NCBI GenBank assembly: GCA_022701365.1
Contig: JAKUHH010000118.1
Span: forward strand, 183,450 to 247,449
Length of the DNA stretch: 64,000 nucleotides
Direction of reading: 5' to 3'
From: Mycocentrospora acerina
Taxonomy: Eukaryota; Ascomycota; Dothideomycetes; Pleosporales
Below the pieces are notes generated by a model. That model worked only from the letters and a program-made list of their open reading frames with translations. It searched no databases and was not told where the DNA came from. Below, in pieces: positions 42,830 through 54,412 of the stretch. Position 1 is the stretch's first letter; every line of letters begins with the position of its first letter. The translations under genes and the position numbers were made by a program.

Positions 42830-45800
42830 CTAAGCATCCAGCGCCGGTGGAGGTACTGCATCAGGTGGAATGCCGTCATCATCCCTCTTCGTCGTGGCAA
42901 GGTATTGTTCGATGTTCACTCCTGCATGCAATGTGCTGTCCTCCCTCCTCTCCTCAGATCGACCCCGCTCGCTTTCCTTCTCGTTATCTTTGCCCTTGCC
43001 GTTTCCGTTGCTCCGCCGCTCGAATGCGTCTGGCACCTTTTCGCTGAGATCAATGGCAACGAATGACTTGGGAAGTTTGACGCTGAGAGACGCATTAGTA
43101 TCTTCATTTCTGCTTTGGTTAGACAAGGGGAAAATAAGCTTACGTGTGGAACTTGGCGCGAAGAGTCTCGAGGACCTCCTTCCAATCCTGATGGGCTGTG
43201 AGCCCGCGGCGGGTTGAGAAGCCAATCATGTGGCGAGAGTCGAGTTGTCTGTGGAATAGTCAGTTTCCATAGCAGTGGACAAAACAATGTGAGTATACAT
43301 ACACATCAAGAGGAGCAAACGCGTGGCAGCCTGGAGAGAGCGTTATACGGATACTGTAGTTGAAAGTGTGTGACTGTTCATCTGTGCTGGGGTTTTCCGA
43401 TTCGTACAACTCAAAGTTGATCTGCGACAAGTAGTCGAGTTCTGGGATAGCATTGCGTTGGATCTTGGTTTTGATGCCACCCTCGAGAATGCAATTCAAC
43501 AGGGTGTAGATGTGCGACTCTTTAGTGAAGTAGAAGAAGCATTTTGGCGTGTCGGAGGCCTGAAGCTCTTCAAGATCCCCGACAATCTCCTTCAACAGTG
43601 GAAGAGATGTCAGCAGGCCAATCTCCAACTTCTCCTCGCTCTCAATACCATACTCCTGTGGGCCAATGTAGTCAAATAACACCTTGCAGAGATGATACAT
43701 CTCACGTAGCTTTACCAAGCGTGCATCCATTTGTGCCTTGGAAGCGTTGCCTACACCAGTGTACAACTTGAAGTACGAGTCTTTCACATAAGATGGAGGT
43801 GTCGGAACAGTTCTGGTGGCAATTTCGGACATCCGTCGAAAGCCCATACGCTGTGTAATGCTACCACGCTCATTCGTTTTGCCGGTACCCTGATCCTTTG
43901 CTTCTGCCTTTGCATCTGCCTTTGCTTGTACCTCAGATGGCCCTGGTACTGACTTTGCGGACGAGCTATCAGAAGTTGCTTGCTTCGGGTTGTCCACAAT
44001 AGCCTCTTCGTCGACGAAAGTAGCATCTGGAGTGAAGACCCATTCGAGGAAAGCTCGGTTGTGGAGAGCATCAAACTTCATTGAGTCGTAGAGCTCCGAA
44101 ATCTTGCTAGGGTCGACCTTGTCAGCGTCTTTGAACTCTTTGAAAAGCTTCTCCCAGCGCTCCTTGAACAACTCCGGTCCCTCGTTGCAGCACCAGCGTG
44201 ACTGGATATGGTTGACATTGGTGTATTGTGATCCACCGGGAGCGGCTGGGCCCCCTGGTGGCGATGTCAACGCGCTGAGAGATGATATGGCTTCAGTCTC
44301 GATCTTTTTGAAGTTATGATTCATCACACGCTGGTGGAACTTCATCAAATCTACAACTTGCCTGACGACAATGTATGGCTCGGGTACGTCCTTTGGCCAT
44401 GCGAATTGTGGCGGAGCCTTGTCGCCTTCACGTAGCAGAGTCTTGAGCTTTTTCTTGACTTTGTCCATGACATCTTTTGCGGCATTGGAGTCGTCCAGGA
44501 GATCCTTGCGTACATGAATATGCTCGGCAGGGTATTGGTCCTTTTCAAGGAAGGAGGCCCCAAAAATCTGTGCGCTGGTGGTGACCCGTCGCTCCGAGCT
44601 ACTGAAGATGTGAACATCATCGAGAACGTCTCTATTCATCAGCAGAAGATCGTTCCGGAAATTAGCACCCATGTCTTGCGTTTGGTGGCGAGCTGAATGC
44701 GTAGGTTCTCCGCCCCATTTGATAATCAGTTGCAATTTGTCGAGTACCATGTTGTTGTCCTGGGCAGTGATGCGCGATAGGGTGACACCGGACATGGAAT
44801 CGCTCCTGTTTTTCAAACGCTCAGGGTCATCATGATCCTCGTGTGCTGATTGTTGCAAGTCGTCAAGGTTGGAGTCTTGCTTGTGGATTTCAGGAGAGTC
44901 TTCAGGCAAAGTCTCTCCAGGCAGAAGCTCTTCCTTCCTCCTCTTGCGGAACATGGGCTTGATCTGTACCTTGGTACCAGGCCAGGCCCCCTTCTTGTTC
45001 AGGTAGAGTTGCAAGTCGCGCAACTTCTTCAGATCTTCGAGACCCTCATCCATGGCGACTTTGACTGCATCACTGACACTCTGTAGTGCTACTTCCCCAA
45101 TCAATAGCACTTCTGCTTGGTGTCCTTTGAGGAGGTCGACAAATGGCTTGGAGTGGAACGTGTACTTGAACTTCTGCTTGGGGGTTCGGTCGGCGTGTCG
45201 GGTCACGGAAACGACACCTTTGAGCTTCCATTGTGCTTTCGAGGCAGGAGGTGGTATGGCGACATGTTCATCGGACATTGAGGCCTCTTCTTCTTCTTCG
45301 TCATGTAGATCTGGGTCTTGCATGGCAGGCGGGAGTCTGAGGTCTGGTTCCGATGAAGCCACATCTGGAGTCACACTAGCTGACGGAGGACTCACAATGG
45401 TGATTGGGTTTGACTTTTCGATGCCGGGCGAGGCTGCGATGGGAGTCGTGCTCATTGATGCATCAGGCGACGATGGTGTAGTGTTTGCGTGACGTATGTG
45501 GGGAAGATGGGCGTGGTTGGCCATTCGAGACATACTAGGACTCTTGAACAAACCTTTCAGTGCCTGGCGGTGGGTGGACATGCTCTTCCGCGAAGTGCTT
45601 GGTGGCTTCTCCGAGCCATCTTGCGAGCCGGAGGCAGCTGATTGGGCGGCTTCTTTTCGCTGCTTGCGTTCAATCTCCTTGAGGAACATGTCCTTGAGGA
45701 TGGCGGCCGCCTTGTCGTAGTAGTCGCCGTTGTCTTTGACAAAGCTCCATCCATTCACATCAATGACATAACTCTGGTCTCCAGCGCGAAGAAGGTCGAA

Positions 45801-47572
45801 TCCGCACACTCGCTGGCCAAATCCTTCTGAAATCTTGGATGCGATAGAAGCCTCTACCTCGTTAAGCTTGGTCACATAGCGAACCTCCTTTCCACTGGGG
45901 TTACGCTTAACAAGCCCATCAACGACTGGCGATTTTCGCGTCTCTGCATGACAGAAGTTGGGGCCGACGGTGTACGCTTTGACGTCTTCGGCATTTTCGA
46001 CCTGCAGAAATTGCTCGTAGATGTAGCTGTTCTCGGATTCGAGAAAGCACCTGGGCACGTCGAGAGAATCGTCCCGTTCAGAGCTCTTGTTGTTGATCTT
46101 CCTGAACAGCCGGCGGCCACCACCGCCGTCTTTCTTGTGGAAGTAGATGTTGATGTTGTGGTCCTCGCCACTGACTGGCTTCTCGACAAAGGGCTTGGTG
46201 AGGGTGACGCCGTCGACGCGGATAGAGTTGCCGTCGTCAATCAGCTCAATCTTCTTTGGCGGGGCCAGACCGCCGCCTGTGCCGTCACTGGAGCCTGGCA
46301 AGGTCATTCCGGTTCGCTCAAACAGCGTCTTGGCCACCTCGGCGGACGGCAGCTTGGGGCCGCCATCGCGACTGATCTCGATGCGCTTGGGCGTGGGCAC
46401 GCTGAGCTTGTCGAGGATGCCAAGACACAGGCGGCGGTCCCACAAGACCTGCTGCATGGGCAGGTCGTTGACGCAAAAGGGCTTGCGCAGGCGGGCGTAG
46501 GCAATGGCTTTGTCGAGGGGGAAGCCATCCGAGAAGAAGGAGATGAGGAAGTCGCAGACGGGCCAGTTCTCCACCTCCTCGTCCAGAATGATCTTGTCGC
46601 CAAAGATCTTGACCTCGAACTCGTCGACAAGCTTGCCGAAGATGTTGCGGGCGGGCTTGCTGCGCGCCTTGGACTCGAGCGCACACACGCCAATGATGCC
46701 CTTGGTGGGCTTCCGCAGCTCCCTCATGTCCCTGCTGGCGGGGCTGCTGCTGGTGGCTTGGCTGCCGCTGATGCGTCGCTGGTTAGTGCGGCTGCGCGAA
46801 CGACGCAGGGGCAGTTGCGACGACGGCTGCTGAGAGGCTAGGTGGGGGGGCATGGTGGTGTCTGGGCCTGGCTCGGCGATGGGGTCGAGGGCGGCCTGCT
46901 CGGGCGAGAAGAGCTGCTGCGTGGGCGACACCTTTGTGCCCAGACTGCCATTGTGGCTGCTCGTGGTGACGGAGAGCGAGGTGGTCGCGGTCGTGGGCGC
47001 GCCTTCCATTTTCACGGCTGCAGTGCATGGTCAGTTTCTGCGCGAGTGCCTGGGGGAAGGCCGGGGGGAAAAGAAGCAAGCCTCGGGCGCGTGACGTGCC
47101 TTCTGATTCAACCAGCGAGCTCCGTCCACTCCAGCTGGGGCCGCGCGAGTTTGCGTAGATGGCCGAGCCGATCGAGTACAGGGACGTGAAGGAGAGGCGT
47201 TTGGATTCTCCGTCGACGTCAGATCGCGGAAGTCGGAACGAATCCGGCGGCATCATTGCCTGGGAGCCAAAATATCCACTGCGGGCGGCGTCTAGCGTAG
47301 GCGTGGCATCGACGTCCTCGACGGCCGAGCCACTGAGGAAACTCATGCTCTCAAACAGGCTGCTCTCCGAGGCCCTCGACGGCCGTCGCGCTGGCAGCTG
47401 TCGAATGGCCTGGGAGCCCAGTGGGGGCATCGACACGCTGGGCCGCTCGACATTTTCACCGCCAGTCTCGGGCTCGCTGGACCTGGCCTTTCTGCCGGCA
47501 GACGAGGCGCCGCTGGCGGAGGTGAGCTGCTGCCAGGAGTGGGTGCTCTCTGCACTGATGGTGCGGGCCAAC

Positions 47573-47604
<32 letters not shown>

Positions 47605-47610
47605 CTCCAT
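42830..47610 (-). CDS. Vip1/Asp1-type inositol pyrophosphate kinase-phosphatase (PPIP5K)
   Basis: Makes 1-pyrophosphate inositol species (IP6 to 1-PP-IP5, 5-PP-IP5 to IP8) and has a histidine-acid-phosphatase-like domain. Four exons (47100-47610, 43303-47017, 43144-43248, 42830-43082) give 1527 residues. The N-terminus is a polyGln run from a CAG tract, then a ~165-residue Ser-rich region. ATP-grasp kinase features from ~residue 260 include GIIGVCALESKARSKP, KPFVEKPVSGEDHNINIY, VCGFDLLR and YVIDVNGWSFVKDN. The phosphatase part begins VVSVTRHADRTPKQ (RHxDRTPKQ signature). Later segments include LDSRHMIGF and TAHQDWKEVLETL. Intron 1 has a GC donor; the only acceptor that keeps frame is at 47018. 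ATG at 47610 is the first Met of the frame. Divergent from UTP21. Confidence 0.92.
47578..47606 (-). repeat. CAG repeat encoding polyGln in the PPIP5K N-terminus
   Basis: An almost pure CTG run on the plus strand, encoding an uninterrupted Gln tract just after the initiator Met-Glu. A likely site of length variation between strains. Confidence 0.9.
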
Positions 47611-48436
47611 GGTCACGCTTGTAGCTGCGGCTGCGCGTCGAGGGGAATATGAAGCCTAGGAGAGACCTGACTGCTGCGCGGCGCCACGGGCTATGGCCGC
47701 CCATGACGTAGGCGACGACCAGCGCATTGCAGCGTCTTGTGTCGTCTGCTATCGTGGAATTCGCAGGCGGGCGGCCTCCCTCTGCAAGGCAAAGTGGCAT
47801 AGCGTCACTCTAAATTTGCGAATGCCATTGGACAAGACTGTGCAACGGGCGGACAGCATGCATGGGATGAGTGCATGGTCCACGAGCCTGCGCCTGATCT
47901 AGATCTGGGGCGGGTGCCATCTGTTGCAGTGAAGCCTGGGGGCGTCGTCGCTGCAAGTAGACGGGCATCAGGTGCACACCAGGATGGAGATTCACATGAA
48001 GAAGCAGACATGTTTGCGCACGCCGCGGGTACTGCATACATGGCTCTGGCTGGAATGTGACGTGCCCGTCTAATTGCCCCCTCTGACGCCTGCCTGCAAG
48101 CCTGGTCTCCTCCTCCAGCCCTCACTGCCACCAGGCCAGCGCAGACTCGTGCACATCTGCAACAAGAGCCATGCTGCATGTTGCGAATGGCGAAGCTCGC
48201 ACCCCTGCCCTGCAGGGCCATGGCTGTGAGCGGGTAGCGCACGAGCGGGGGATCTAATCTTATCTTATCACATCTCATCAGCACCGGTGGGATCTAATCT
48301 AATCTAATCACATCTAATCTAATCGCATCGCATCGCATCTCATCTCCGCGAAACTTTTTTGTTCTCCAGGCCTGCCAACTCGCGCCTCGACGCACTTGCA
48401 CGCCCGTCTGCTCCCACGACAGACACACCACCCACC
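47611..48436. promoter_or_regulatory. Divergent promoter PPIP5K / UTP21 with TCTAA pentamers
   Basis: 826 bp. A (GATCTAATC/TATC)-type pentamer run (48249-48342: repeated ATCTA, ATCAC, CGCAT) lies ~100-190 bp before the UTP21 ATG. No other coding signal. Confidence 0.5.
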
Positions 48437-51400
48437 ATGGCCGAGCAGGACACACACACAAACACTGCCAGCGGGCCAGTATCGAAGCGCCAGAAAGTCC
48501 AGTCCAGCGACGACCAGACCTCTGCACAGCTTGTTCGCCAGTCCAAGATCTTTGCGCCGTTCCGAGTATGCTTCTGCCCGCACCTTGCAATGCTCGAACA
48601 ACATTGGCTAACCCATCGCAGACTGTCGGCCTTGTGTCGCCTACAGATGTCCCCTTCACATCCATCCCGCTCGGCAAAACAACCTTCCAGATCACCACCT
48701 CTGTAGGGCGCTCGCTGCAGACATACGACTTGAAGCGCGGGCTCAACCTCGTCTTCATCACACGCCCACAGACACCACAAGACATCACTGCAACATTGGC
48801 ATGGAAGAAGATCGTCTTCGCGGCTTGGGGCGGAGGTGAGCACGATTCGGCTCGCGGCGTCTGGGTGTTCCAGCGCGGAAAGAAGGTGGCCGAGCTGGAA
48901 GTCCCGCGGGGTGGAATTGAAACCATCACCAAGCTTGTTGTCTTGGGCGAGTGGATTGTTGGCTGCGGCACGACCAGGATCGAGGTGTGGAAGTCAAAGA
49001 CGTTGGAGCACTACACCTCCCTACAAGGCGCCTCGTCCAGCCCTCTCTCGGCCAGCATCTGCAACATGCCCACCTACCTGAACAAGATCTTCGTAGGAAG
49101 GCGAGATGGGTCCGTCGAGATCTGGAACCTCAGCACAGGAAAGCTGCTCTACACGCTCCTCCCGCCGTCGGCAGACTTTGGCGCTGTGACTGCGCTACAG
49201 CCTACGCCAGCTCTGTCTCTTCTTGCCATCGCATACCAGTCCGGCCCAGTAATCATTCACGATGTTCGTGCAGACAAGGAGATCTTGCGCTTGAATACTG
49301 GAGGCTCGCAGAAGCTCCCAGTGACATCCATCTCGTTCAGGACCGACGGGCTCGGCGCAGGAGAGGACGGCCGTGAGGATGGCGTCATGGCCACTGCGAC
49401 AAAAGACAGCGGAGACATTACATTCTGGGATCTTAACAATGGTGGTCGCAAGATGGGCACCCTGCGCGGCGCCCATGGCCCTCCTCCATCTGTTGTTGGC
49501 GGTGTTGGCGGTGGCATCAGCAAGATTGAGTTTTTGGCTGGCCAGGCTGTGGTCGTTTCCAGTGGCTTGGACAACACTTTGAAGAGCTGGATCTTTGATG
49601 AGACGCCCTTTTCGCCAGTGCCGCGCATCCTACACTCTCGTGGTGGACATGCTGCTCCCGTATCGACTCTTCGTTTCCTCCCCTCAAACTCAGATGGCTC
49701 TGACGACACCGGCAAGTGGCTACTCAGTGCAAGCAGAGATCGAAGTCTGTGGGGCTGGAGTTTGCGACGGGACGGACAAAGCACGGAGCTCAGTCAGGGT
49801 GCGATTCAGAAAAAGGCAAAGAAGATGGGTCTTCTGAACGGCAACTCTGAGAGCTCCAAAAACCAAGTCAAACTCGAGGATCTCAAGGCTCCGGCAATCA
49901 CGTGTATCGCATGCTCTCTCAATCGCGATGGTGGCATGGGCACAATGCCGGGCGTGGCAGGTATCTGGAACAACTCGTCCAAGGTGAAGGGACAAGACAA
50001 GAAGACGCCCGAGGTTAACATGACTGGGTGGGAGAGCATCGTCACCGGACATGCTGGCGACAAAACTGCGAGGACTTGGTACTGGGGCCGAAAACGCGCA
50101 GGGCGATGGGCATTCAACACGGGTGACGGCACAGAAGTCACGAGTGTTGCCATCTCACCGTGTGGTACATTCGCTTTGATTGGATCAGCCGGCGGCGCTA
50201 TCGACATGTACAACTTGCAGTCTGGACAACATCGACGAAGATTTCCCTCACGCTTGACACCTGCCGAGGCCAAGAAGTACAAGCTGCTGCAGTTGCAGGC
50301 CGAAGAGGACTTTGGTGGAGACATTGGTGGCGCTAAGAAATTTGCCAAAGGCGAAGGAAAGCACAAGGGTGCTGTCACAGGTCTTGCGGTTGATGGCTTG
50401 AACCGTACTGTCGTCAGCTGTTCCGACGACGGCAAAGTCAAGGTGAGTACGCCGAATGAACCGAAGTTACTGAGATGCTAACAGTTGACATAGTTCTGGG
50501 ATTTCGTCACCGGCACCCTGATTCACGAAATTGATTGGTACCCTATGACCAAGATCATGGGTCTGCGTTATCACCGTAACAGCGATCTCATAGCACTGAG
50601 CTGTGACGACGGCTCAATCCGAGTTCTCGACATCGAGACAAAGAAGCTCATTCGAGAGCTCTGGGCCTCTCGCTCTCATGCCGAACTGCAGACACTCGAC
50701 TACACCTTCTCCAGCGATGGCCGATGGATTATATCCGCAGCATCTGATTCTGTTGTCCGTGTCTGGGACTTACCGACTGGCCATCTCATCGATGCAATGA
50801 AGCTTCCAAGCAAGTGCAACACCGTTGCTTTCTCCCCATCTGGCGAGTTCCTTGCCACAGGCCTCGACGGTGAAGTGGGCGTGCACATTTGGACGAACCG
50901 AACCCTCTTCACTCAAGTTTCCACACGCCAAATCAACGAAGACGACATCGCCACCGTTGATGCCCCTACAGCCTCCGGTGAAGGCGGCGTAGCAGTTATT
51001 GAAGCCGCCGGTGAAGACTCCCCTACGGAAGAAGAATTCCAAGATGAAACCACTGTGCCCATCATGGACCAGCTCAGCTCGAAGATCACAACCCTCAGTC
51101 TCGTGCCCAAATCGCGCTGGCAAACCCTCCTCCACTTGGACGTGATCCGTGCGCGCAACAAGCCCAAAGAAGCGCCCAAAGCGCCAGAGAAAGCCCCCTT
51201 CTTCCTCCCCACCGTCGGTCAAGCAGACTCCACCGCTCTTGCCCCCCTCACCGAAGAACCCGCATCCCGCATCTCAAGCTCCGCCCTCGCATCCCGCTCC
51301 TCAGCCGCAACCTCCACCAACGAATTCACACGCCTGCTCGCCCACGCGAGTGAATCCTCCGTCTACACCCCCCTCCTTACCTACCTCTCCTCCCTGCCCC

Positions 51401-51693
51401 CTTCCGCAGCAGACATTGCCATTCGCACCCTCGACACCAGAGAGCCGTACACGGAACTCACCACCTTTATCGACGCGCTCACCGCGCGCCTCCAAGACCG
51501 CAGGGACTACGAGCTCGTGCAGGCTTGGATGAGCGTGTTTTTGAAAATCCACGGTGATACTGTTGTAAGAGAAGAGGAGCTCGTGGGGCGATTGAGAAAG
51601 TGGCAGGAGGAGGCGAAGAGGGAGAGGGAGAGAGTGGGTGGGTTGGTTGGATACAGTGTTGGTGTTGTGGGGTGGGTGAGGAGTGTGAGATGA
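48437..51693 (+). CDS. UTP21: Utp21 (WDR36), U3 snoRNP / SSU processome WD40 protein
   Basis: Component of the UTP-B subcomplex that packages the 5' part of pre-18S rRNA in the nucleolus. Three exons (48437-48565, 48622-50442, 50494-51693; introns 56 and 51 bp) give 1049 residues, close to fungal Utp21. A short polar leader ends in SKIFAPFRTVGLVSPTDVPF, the conserved start of the first propeller. Two seven-bladed WD40 propellers fill most of the length (e.g. RRDGSVEIWNLSTGKLLYTL, SASRDRSLWGWSLRRDG, SAASDSVVRVWDLPTGHLID). The C-terminal Utp21-specific domain contains LVPKSRWQTLLHLDVIRARNKPKEAPK and ends in helices (RDYELVQAWMSVFLKIHGD). Splice junctions join PFR/TVG and GKVK/FWDF. Confidence is high. 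Confidence 0.94.
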
Positions 51694-52383
51694 TGATGAT
51701 ATATATTCATCGTAGTGTAGGGATTAATTGCATAAACGGAGTTTTTTTCTCTCTTGTCACAAGTTTATCCATTTTGATAGCCGTGTTGTGAGGCTGATAT
51801 TTCATGAGGGTACAGTGGATGCTGGGCAGGAGATATAGAGACTCGAGTTTATTTCTCAATCTCATTACCACTCTACCTACCTACCTACCTACCTACCTTG
51901 CTTGGTACTCCTCCCAAACCCTCATGCGTACTCCCCAAAAACAACCCATGGAAACGACAGCAACACACGCCGTAACTCTCCCTTTCTCCCACTCACTCTT
52001 GGACTACTTGCTATCCTTGCCATTTTCCTCTCTATCATTATCCGTACACAAGCATTGTGCTGCTACCACCACCACCAAAAGCAACCCAACCCTCACGCCA
52101 TTCCCAATCCAAACATTGTTTTGAAAGAAAAAAACAAAAAAACAAAAAACACCGCCACCCCTCCCCCCAAAAAATCAGACGACGCATAACCTCCCTCCCA
52201 CACATGAACTCCCCCTCCACAAACATACACACACACACACAAACACGCACATATACATACACATACAGACATGCTCTCCCCGTCCAAACCTCCCATGTAC
52301 ACACACACACACACACACACAGCCAAACATCTAATCTACTCTAACCTACTCTAATCTACTCTACACCCACATCAATATAGCTA
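51694..52383. repeat. Microsatellite-rich intergenic after UTP21
   Basis: 690 bp containing (CTAC)n at 51872-51898, CA-rich runs at ~52226-52320 (alternating ACACAC/ATACAC) and TCTAATCTACTC repeats at ~52328-52362. No supported gene. Confidence 0.8.
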
Positions 52384-52554
52384 TCACCTCCCCCCCGCCC
52401 TCCTACACGCCATACACGGATAATGCACCGCGTACGGCTCAAGCTGGATCTCCACCCTGTTGTCCGGGCAGGGGCTGGGGTTGCCGCATAGGGCGAGGAT
52501 GAGGGTGGGGGAGAGGTGCGTGCATGAGTAGAGGATGGGTTTGCGGGTGCACAT
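52384..52554 (-). CDS. Candidate small Cys/His-rich protein, 56 residues
   Basis: ATG at 52554, stop TGA at 52384-52386. It carries six Cys (2, 11, 23, 29, 47, 50) and two His (13, 44), arranged as CTH near the start, CGNPSPC in the middle and HYPCMAC near the end. That spacing would suit a small zinc-binding fold. Fungal genomes encode many short unannotated proteins with a similar SCTH/CG...HxxCxxC layout, but I cannot name this one. Codon third positions are G/C-rich, unlike the flanks. Directly upstream (its 5' side) is the TGTGTC hexamer array. It might be an exon of a longer gene or a chance frame; expression data would decide. Confidence 0.45.
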   Translation of the reverse strand: MCTRKPILYSCTHLSPTLILALCGNPSPCPDNRVEIQLEPYAVHYPCMACRRAGGR

Positions 52555-52567
52555 TTTGGGGTAGCTT

Positions 52568-52719
52568 TGTTTCTGTGTCTGTGTTTGTGTCTGTGTTTGT
52601 GTCTGTGTCTGTGTCTGTGTCTGTGTCTGTGTCTGTGTCTGTGTCTGTGTCTGTGTCTGTGTCTGTGTCTGTGTTTGTGTTTGTGTTTGTGTTTGTATCT
52701 GTGTCTGTGTCTGTGTGTA
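52568..52719. repeat. (TGTGTC/TGTGTT)n hexanucleotide array
   Basis: About 25 hexamers alternating TGTGTC with TGTGTT, ~150 bp. Any reading frame through it is a Val/Ser/Phe artefact. Confidence 0.95.
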
Positions 52720-52790
52720 GGTGGAGAGGGGAGGGGATGATGCTGGTGGTGGTTGTGGTTGTGGTGGTGAGAGGGGGAGGGGTGATTATG

Positions 52791-52791
52791 C

Positions 52792-52837
<46 letters not shown>
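52791..52837. repeat. (GAT)n trinucleotide array
   Basis: About 15 GAT units, preceded by GGT-rich sequence. Encodes polyMet or polyAsp in artefactual frames. Confidence 0.95.
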
Positions 52838-52838
<1 letters not shown>

Positions 52839-54412
52839 GTGGTGGGAGGGAAATGATGGAAAAGTTAGTGTGGCGCTTTGGTTTGTTGGTTAGTTGGTGG
52901 GTACGGTGTAGTGTGGTGTGGTGTGGTGCGGTGCGGTGTGGAGAGGGGGGAAAGGGGTGTGTGCGGGATGTAGCGGTGAGGGGGGTTACGTGCGTTGTAC
53001 TCTGGGGGATTTACTTGTAGGACTGTGGTGGATTATATTGAACACAGTGGTTTCTGTGTTATGAGGGTATGTGCGATGGAGTGTTGTTGTGAATTTTTTA
53101 AGTTGCTGTTGTTCAAGGCGAAAGTGACGGTGGAGGTCTGGAATGCTGGGTTGGTGGGAGAGGTGGAGGGGTGACGGTCAGTGTGAATGGAATGTATTGT
53201 ATTTGTAATATGAATTCATATACTCTAATTTGACTTTGGGAATAACCTGATTTCGACGCGACATCTTAACGTTAATCTTGTTTCAAGTTCCTATTTGTAG
53301 TTTAGCCTGGGCGTCGGTCAATGTTTGTTTTGGTCGTTCAATATGTGTCGTTCCGGTTGTACCTATCGTCACGACAACTTGGGATATGACGATGGGGAAT
53401 TCAATGTAGGACAGCTTTGAAACACGTAGCGGATGTTACAATAAACTTATGTCACATGTAGAACAAAAATGACCAACGTGATATGCATGTCTTCTCCTGA
53501 TTATGGATACTTTTACGCGTAAAGCGTTTGGTTTCTTTGCTAGATCTGCAATTCCAAAACACTGGACATGAAAGCTTTGACGAGATCGAATTCAAGAACA
53601 TATATGAGTTATGAAGAGTAACCATATCGATATTGTTATCAATCTCTAAAGCACCTACTTTTTTCGTATACTGAATTTTTAACATTTTTCAAATTCTCCA
53701 CTTTACATAGCAACTCGATCTTCTACAGACTTTACATATCAACTCAATCTTCTACAGAATACCGTGGAGAAAGTGAGTATTATGAAGGTTGCATAGGTAA
53801 GGGGAAAATGAGATTGAATTGAATACAAATTAATTAAAGCCTCTGTGTCTTCGGGACGACGCTCGAGGTGCTTTTCGGCAGTAAAACAGCTGGAAAGATT
53901 GGCTAGTTAGTCGGTAACCTCGATAACAATGTCTCGAAAGCGCGAAACCTCGCCGGAGCAAAATGAACCGAAATCGAAGAACAAAACTTGCAGGTTTTGC
54001 GTATAATTTGTTGCAAACCAAACGTGAGAACAACGACACATTTGATTCCAGTGTAAATAAGTTTACATTCTCGCCACTGTATACTCTACCCGTATGCTTA
54101 TTCGGCACACCATGAAAAATCGTCCTCTTCTACCTGTGATTGTCACATGAAACAAAGAGTTAAAGCCAAGTTGGGAGGCATACCTACGATGCGGATGTGA
54201 ATACGGATTTTTAAAAGGAACCTATCCGTGGACGCAATCTTGAATTAAAAAGCCTCATGTACGTACGAAAATTTGAAGATTTTTAAGAAATCTACTGTTA
54301 TAATAGCAAAGATTGAACCAATTGATGACCAATTGAAAAACCAAATGGTAGAGACTCATAATTTGCGCCTCAGGCTTCTTACATAGAGAATGTCTGCGAC
54401 AGCAAACGATGA
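52838..54412. other. Intergenic with no supported gene
   Basis: 1.6 kb. Left part is G-rich (GTGTGGTGTGGTGCGG runs at ~52908-52942). A 29-bp tandem duplication lies at 53701-53758 (CTTTACATA then CAACTCGATCTTCTACAGA, repeated once with two changes). The rest is AT-rich with short frames lacking family features. Confidence 0.5.

Noticed and set aside
45948..46841. Long plus-strand open frame within the PPIP5K gene
   Set aside because: Antisense shadow of a GC-rich coding exon; no family features, while the minus strand encodes the ATP-grasp domain.
52524..52856. Plus-strand open frame of Val/Ser and Met repeats
   Set aside because: It is only the translation of the TGTGTC and GAT microsatellites.
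53830..54108. Minus-strand frame of 92 codons in AT-rich DNA
   Set aside because: No ATG at its start, no family motif, and no codon bias resembling neighbours.
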